Assembly (NCBI GenBank): GCA_003988855.1
Contig: QYAI01000199.1
Span: forward strand, 1 to 50,584
DNA from: Arachnopeziza araneosa
Lineage: Eukaryota; Ascomycota; Leotiomycetes; Helotiales; Arachnopezizaceae
Direction of reading: 5' to 3'
Length of the DNA: 50,584 nt
The notes beneath the pieces were generated by a model. The model was not told where the DNA came from and made no database searches. It saw only the letters and a list, made by a program, of their open reading frames with translations. This document shows positions 45,247 to 50,584 of this stretch, piece by piece; within the stretch, counting starts at the first letter, position 1; every line of letters starts with the position of its first letter. The translations under genes and the position numbers were made by a program.

Positions 45247-45579
45247 TCAAAGCTCCTGATATTCTTCAGAGCCTTGTTTGATACTTTGTTCACAATATTC
45301 CGTTCCAGAAAAGGCTCTATCAAACTCCATGATGCTCCTCGCGGCTTGAATTCGATACTCTTCTATTATTCTTCTCTGTTCTTGAGTGAGGTGTTCCTCA
45401 TTGTCGAGATGGCTCTCGATGTAGCTGTTGAGCATCGTTGACGACTCAGCTTTTACTTTGCGACTAGAGAAATTGTTAGCATTATGAATTTTTGGATGCA
45501 GAAACTTGAGTTAGAAGGGATGAAGGGAATTTATTCTTTACCGTGAGCGAGTTTTCTTAGAATGGGTTAATAAAGCCAT
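45247..45579 (-). CDS. Small two-exon helical protein, hypothetical
   Basis: Exon 1 45579-45542 (MALLTHSKKTRS) and exon 2 45463-45247 joined by a 78-nt intron with GTAAAG donor, CTAAC branch-like motifs and CTCTAG acceptor; 84 residues. The product is charged and helical (ESHLDNEEHLTQEQRRIIEEYRIQ in part; ARSIMEFDRAF) with a basic N-terminus. No signal peptide or membrane helix. No family recognised. Below the size at which frame length alone is evidence; support comes from the clean intron and amphipathic composition. Confidence 0.4.
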
Positions 45580-46221
45580 TGGAGGTGACTGCTTATTAGA
45601 GTTTGTGTCTTTTATTGATTTCTGTTTTTATCACAGGTAAACTGTCAAACGTGTTCTTAAGCACCAAATAGTAGTTTTCCGAGATTTGAAATTCCGCATG
45701 AGTCTGCGATCTGGTAAGGAAAATGGGGCCAGTGGACCCTTTTATGCTTCCAAAAATTGCCCATTTCTGCCTCAATCCCTTGCACCGTCTCTTAATAAAT
45801 AAAAATGCCGGCTTCGCGCACTTATGGACTCAAATCATTTCTTTTGCCTTTCAATGCAAAGTGACAGATGTTGATCACGTGTGCAATCCTTCCAATTGAG
45901 AATTGCACAGTCGCGCATTAATCCTTGTTCGGTTGTCAGCCTCACCGACTACGTCGTCGCACTCTTGCGCAATTCTCTCTTTAGGGTGTAAACACAGTCT
46001 TCGAACATTGGGCCGCTTGAATTCGAGATTTTCGGCGAATCTTGGTCAGAGATCTCACCCTTTTGTTGCAGTGCCTTGAAACGATCAGAGACGGCTGGTG
46101 ATCGAAGCCAAGTTAAGCTGTACTTGTTCAAGCCTTGTAAACGCCTTGTTGGAACCCCTTGCTTTAATGTGAGTAAATTGAGCTACATCCATAAACTGAA
46201 GCTTGGTACTATTGAGAAAAT
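45580..46221. other. Intergenic, no gene recognised
   Basis: Divergent promoter region between the small minus-strand gene and the zinc-finger gene. No convincing frame. Confidence 0.4.
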
Positions 46222-49200
46222 GGAGATTGATCATTTAAGTTTAGCAGAGCCTCCAATCTTGCTTCATCGTACTCATGGAGTGGAATATGCAGCCGAGACA
46301 CCCATGGCCAGTCTTTTCTGATTTTGAGGCCAACAATATCTTTGACCACAACGAGCTATCCCCAACTCGTGAGCAGTTGGAAATTGGACCGAGAGAAGGG
46401 GTCCCAGAGTTAATCTACAATGGTATCACTCCAAATGACACACCTGTGTCGAGTAAACATGTGATATCGGACCCTACTTATGATGATTGTTACGCTTTAT
46501 ATTGGGCAACCATATTGACCACTTTGACACCAGTTTACCATTTTTCGATCCACTCGAGACTGTTAACCCAATTAAATCTCTACAAACCACCGGAGACTGG
46601 CATAATGAACAACCTAAGGCGATAAACAAAGGAGAAGGACCTATGCCACAGCTGAATGCACTTGGTTTCAGTCTTGTACTTGGTTATCAACAAGGCTTGG
46701 CAGATCAACAAGAGAAATATGCCAGAGATATGCTCTAGTCTGAAACTTGCATCTTTTGCCACCTAGGTGAGAAGACGTGTGTGTCCTGTTTACTCGGCAA
46801 GCGCTTTGAATCGGACGACGATATAACCAATACTCCGTCATTATGTTTTACAGGCCTTGGTGCGACAACGAATAATTCCGAGGCATCTTACCCGCAAATA
46901 TTTCCATGCTCAAAAGAATCTAGCACTCAAACCATTCTAGACCTTAATCAAGCGTTGATGGATCGCAAAAACGCCGCAGAGATCAAAGAATGGAGAGACT
47001 CATCACTCCTTAGCAACAATTTAAACTATGAGAGTATACAGATCCCCATGATTACTCTTGCGTTTCCTCTGCATTCTCGCAGACGCCTACGACGGCCAGT
47101 ATTTAGTGAACAACCCACCTGGATCAAGAGAAGGTTTCGAAATGCTGCTTTAAAAGCAGCTGGGGTATGCCAGGTGTGTAAAAAAACGAAAATTGAGAGT
47201 AAGCGATTGGGTTTGTTTATCTCTCTATCAGAAGCTCATAAATCTTTCAGTGCACGCATATGCTTGAAAAAAAAACACATCGGCTATCTCAAGCAAAGGC
47301 ATTCTAGGTGAAGCACTATCGCAGCAATATGAAGTAAACTTTGATCGGCAGACATTTCTGGAGTCTGGCTTCATGATGCCTAATGCCACCAAAGATATTG
47401 TAAACAATCAACTAGAAGATCGCCCTCTTTTGTATGACCAATTCCAAGGCTCCACTATTACCCACAACGACAATCCGTTGCTCACCACGTTTCCCACGCA
47501 AATTTTTCGCAAATCGTCACCATCACCTTCAAACGCTCAGAGTACAATCAGGCCAAGTCCAAAAATTGCCCACGAGTCTTCTTTTAGTAGAAGTAGAAGC
47601 AACACTCTGTCATCCTACACAGAAGATGATAGCGACTGGGGCGAGGACGAAACAAATAACAGCTTTCAAGATCTCCATTTCCCTACTTTCTCATCTTTTT
47701 ATCAAGAAGGGGTTCTTTCTCAAGAAAAAAGTAAAGGATAGCCTGGTACGGCTTGTGTTCTCGCTAATGAAGCAGAATTGATCGACAGGATCACGAAGGA
47801 ATTTTGGATAATATTCAATCAGGAAAGTGATACTCCCCAGTAAGTTTTGAGCTATTCTAATATCTAAATCAACTTTTTTTCTTCCTAATTCGCTTTGCAG
47901 AAATGGTGGTGCTACAGCACTTCCGGTTGATTCGATCAATAGCCAAAATGGTAACGCCGACATAAATAGTGGTACAAGTGAAAGTCAATCTAGGAATACA
48001 ATATCAAACTCAGATAGCGAGCCAAGGAACACAAATCAGAAGTCTAATTGGAGTACTCTCGGACGCCGAAGAAGGGAGGATGCTGATGATCAAGAACAGA
48101 ACAGTGGAGACGGAAAAGATCCGAAAAGACCTAAGATGCTTTTGAGTCCACCTCAAAACTCTGACGACAGCAACAAGTTCGCGTGCCCTTATCGAAAACA
48201 AGATCCTCGAAATATTGCGTAAAGTATTGGCGGTCATGCGCTTTGACTCCACAAGATACTGTAGCTCGAGTCAAGTAAGCTTTTCAAAGTAAATTTATGA
48301 TGATGGATAATAAGATTCTGCAGAGGCCATTTGTATAGGCATCACCGTATATTCCCTTGTCAGCGCTGCAAAGCACTTTTCAAAGACCAAGGTGCGGTAA
48401 ATCTGCATCTAATGCAAAGAAACGCATGCAATCGCAACATTCTGATGGTGTCACCACCGAAATATTCGAGAAGCTACGGAGCAAGAAGAAAGTGCAAAGA
48501 GATCAGACTGAGGCAGACAGATGGAAAGACATTTACAAACTACTGCTTCCGAATGAAATAGTTCCTAGCCCATGTAAGTTCGAACTTTGCAGACCCACCA
48601 CGCCATCCACACATTTCAAAGACATTCTTTTCCGGAAATTTATTAATATATTCTTTAGACTTTGAAGGGGTACAAGAAGACATCATGTTATCTCCAGATT
48701 CGAGAGAGCTCGCAGACTACGAAGAATACTGCCGTCAAGAATTACCACGCAGGGTTAGAGGGGGTCTTGAGGAACTAGTTCATAGTGAATCACAGCCGAT
48801 GGAAGAGAGTATCAGAAATCAACTGGTGGATATCATCCGAGACTGCCAAGATCGTGCATTTTCGAGTTATCCATCATCATCGGCCGTTGCAGCATTAGTC
48901 TCCCCTGACACACCTTCAAGAAATCCTTTTACCTTAGATTCTGCCATCATGGCCTCTCAAGAGTCTACGGTCACTGTTTCAATGTCCTCTGACACAATAG
49001 TTGGGCACTCATTTACGAACGCTGGACTCCCCTTCTTTCAACCTCCCCCACCTCAAGTCCATTTAAAGTCCGGTTTAGAAGTTTCTAATCTCCAAAGTAG
49101 CATCGCAAAAAAAGTTCCAGACGGAAGCGATTCATTAGACTCCGGTTATGGCAGTAACGAATCAGATATTTCTTTGGGGATTATTTCTTCATCTAGTAAC

Positions 49201-49428
49201 ACCAGCGGCTCTCCTCAATCAGCACCTATATCTCATCTTGTGTTTTCTGGCTCCGTTCCAGTTCATGGCCAAGTCACATTAGATATTGATGACAATTACG
49301 ATGCGAATACCGGTAAAGATGTTAATTCGGTAGAGAATCACAATCAATTAGAGGATGGAAACGTTTGGAATCCCGATATGTGGGACTTTGGCATAGAATA
49401 TCCCTTTTCAGCGGATCAAGGGAATTGA
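46222..49428 (+). pseudogene. C2H2 zinc-finger protein, multiply disrupted
   Basis: The reading starts MEIDHLSLAEPPILLHRTHG at 46222 and ends DMWDFGIEYPFSADQGN at 49428. The core near 48170-48430 is a fungal C2H2 arrangement: KFACPYRKQDPRKYC, then TVARVKGHLYRHH, FPCQRCKALFKDQGAVNLHLMQ, followed by GVTTEIFEKLRSKKK and ADRWKDIYKLLLP. Introns with good sites lie at 47841-47900, 48275-48323 and 48574-48658, and a 42-nt one at 47731-47772 would remove a TAG. Breaks remain near 46314, 46487, 46736 (TAG), 47267 (in an A9 run), 48210 and 48435. Such proteins are presumed nuclear regulators. Many small breaks point to decay; some sit in homopolymers and could be sequence error. Confidence 0.6.
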
Positions 49429-49998
49429 TGTATTATATCCTAGGGCCCTAGTGACTCCGTCTACTACTAGAACGACCAATGGATGGTCAAAAACTTGGTT
49501 TATTAGTTAGTTCCTTCTTCTAGACGACGTGAGATTCTCGTTTAGTATCATAGCTGTAGTTATTTTGTGCAGCTTCTATTGCAGAAGCTCGATCATCATG
49601 AGCTCTAAGTAAATTTCATACGCTCGCACAATGAATTCAAATGAGTCTCGAGCTACGGGGGAGGGATTGGGTGGTTTATGACTCAACTGGAGTTCTGTCA
49701 CGTGATATTCTCCTAATAGATAGCGTTGCGTTGAAGTCTTTAGTTGTCAACATAACATTACAAATTCTATAGTTGTGGACCGTTCAGAACGAAACAATCA
49801 GTAATTTAAGGAGACATTGACTTTTCAAATTCTATATATGATTGTTGTCTCTAACATTCTCAATCTATGGCTGGTCTAGCACGCAAACTTAAAGCAATAA
49901 TATATAAAACCAGGACAACAGCAGCAAAAATCATAAACAGCTCCGACAATTTTCTTGTTCCCATTTATGTCCCAACATTCACCCAAAGTATTGAGAAC
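49429..49998. other. Intergenic between convergent genes
   Basis: No gene. Holds the 3' flanks of the zinc-finger gene and of the PAN/Apple gene, with one TCACGTGATA site near 49698. Confidence 0.45.
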
Positions 49999-50573
49999 CT
50001 ATGCAAAGAGGCTACAGACACCAGAAATGAAAGTGTAGCTAATACAAGATGGATTACCCTTGCAGGCAGCCAGGCAAGCATCAAGGCTGGCAATGTTGTT
50101 TGGGAGAGCGATTGGAGGCTGCCCAGCAGCAGGGATACCGTTCTTTGGTTTGGCATGAGTGGCTCCGGTAACCACATTCTGCCTCTTTTGGCTAACGCCG
50201 GTTGGATTATTTTCAGTTGGAGCAATAAATGGGACGTTCGAGCAAGCGATATCGTAGGCAACGAGGTTGATGATGGGAGGGAGCGAAGACGCTGGAACAG
50301 AAAAGAGCTCGCAGGTGTTGACGTTACTGACGGGACCGAATTGGAAGGACTTGCAGCCGGTGTGGGCCGCACATTGGGCCATGCAAAGAGCTGCGGTAGC
50401 TGTAGAGAAATAATTACATATCTGTAAGACAAATTCGGAGTTGTTTGCTTACTGATACCGTAAGGCGCTGCAATTTGTGGCTGGGCTACTGTAGTGGGGT
50501 TCCAGGGTGCATGACATTTTTCCGTCATTTCGCTAGCGGGAGCACGTGCGTAGGACTCTCTATAAAGGAGGTT
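49999..50573 (-). CDS. PAN/Apple-domain protein, 5' end outside window
   Basis: Exons on the minus strand: from about 50573 (acceptor CTGTAG at the window edge) to 50459, then 50399-49999, with a 59-nt intron (GTATCA..CTACAG). The joined reading gives SYARAPASEMTEKCHAP, then AALCMAQCAAHTGCKSFQFGP..NTCELF and, at the C-terminus, SLDACLAACKGNPSCISYTF..CSLF. These Cys-spaced blocks are two PAN/Apple modules, which bind carbohydrate or protein on secreted fungal proteins. The signal peptide is expected upstream of the window. A start at ATG 50528 is possible, but the open frame runs on to the splice acceptor, so the gene is probably partial here. Confidence 0.65.
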
Positions 50574-50584
50574 CTACAGAGCAT

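Overview
The window reads as nuclear DNA of a filamentous ascomycete (Pezizomycotina). Most genes are split by introns of about 45-80 bp with GT..AG ends, and the families present (HET domains, WSC domain, fungal-specific transcription factor, secreted intradiol dioxygenase, class II-like peroxidase, PAN/Apple protein) are typical of that group. Helotiales or a related order is a guess. All exon structures were built by eye from reading frame, splice sites and family knowledge. No search was run.

Layout. 1-402: end of a broken ankyrin-repeat gene. 2709-5016: WSC-domain secreted-protein gene with about five frame breaks. 5219-5681: possible F-box remnant. 6653-7147 (-): small single-pass membrane protein. 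9014-11061 (-): HET-domain gene with two frame breaks. 11441-11586: palindromic element. 11914-13183 (-): intact secreted intradiol-dioxygenase-like gene. 14165-14480: solo LTR with perfect 5-bp target duplication. 15360-15608 (-): GT32-like fragment. 16662-17180: coiled-coil membrane protein. 17541-17944 and 19499-19701: MITE-like elements. 21637-23833: ten-exon secreted heme peroxidase. 24701-25650 (-): proline-rich basic protein. 26459-28294: ten-exon amidase. 28853-29744: secreted beta-rich protein. 30282-34644: HET-domain gene cut in two by a 2.36-kb insert that carries its own protein-kinase gene. 35349-37070: fungal transcription-factor-like gene. 37938-43930: 1844-residue DDX60-like helicase. 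44447-44655: second copy of the 19.5-kb MITE. 45247-45579 (-): small two-exon gene. 46222-49428: decayed C2H2 zinc-finger gene. 49999-50573 (-): PAN/Apple-domain gene running off the end.

How the genes relate. There is no evident biosynthetic cluster. The peroxidase, intradiol enzyme, amidase and 28853-29744 protein would act on phenolic or other external substrates. The two HET genes, the kinase and the ankyrin remnant belong to families tied to non-self recognition and regulated cell death in fungi, and all four are broken. The long helicase, transcription factor, amidase, peroxidase and intradiol genes read through cleanly, so random base-calling error does not easily explain all the frame breaks, although homopolymer error cannot be excluded at single sites.

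The most notable structure is the HET gene split by a kinase-bearing insert flanked by a 6-bp direct repeat.
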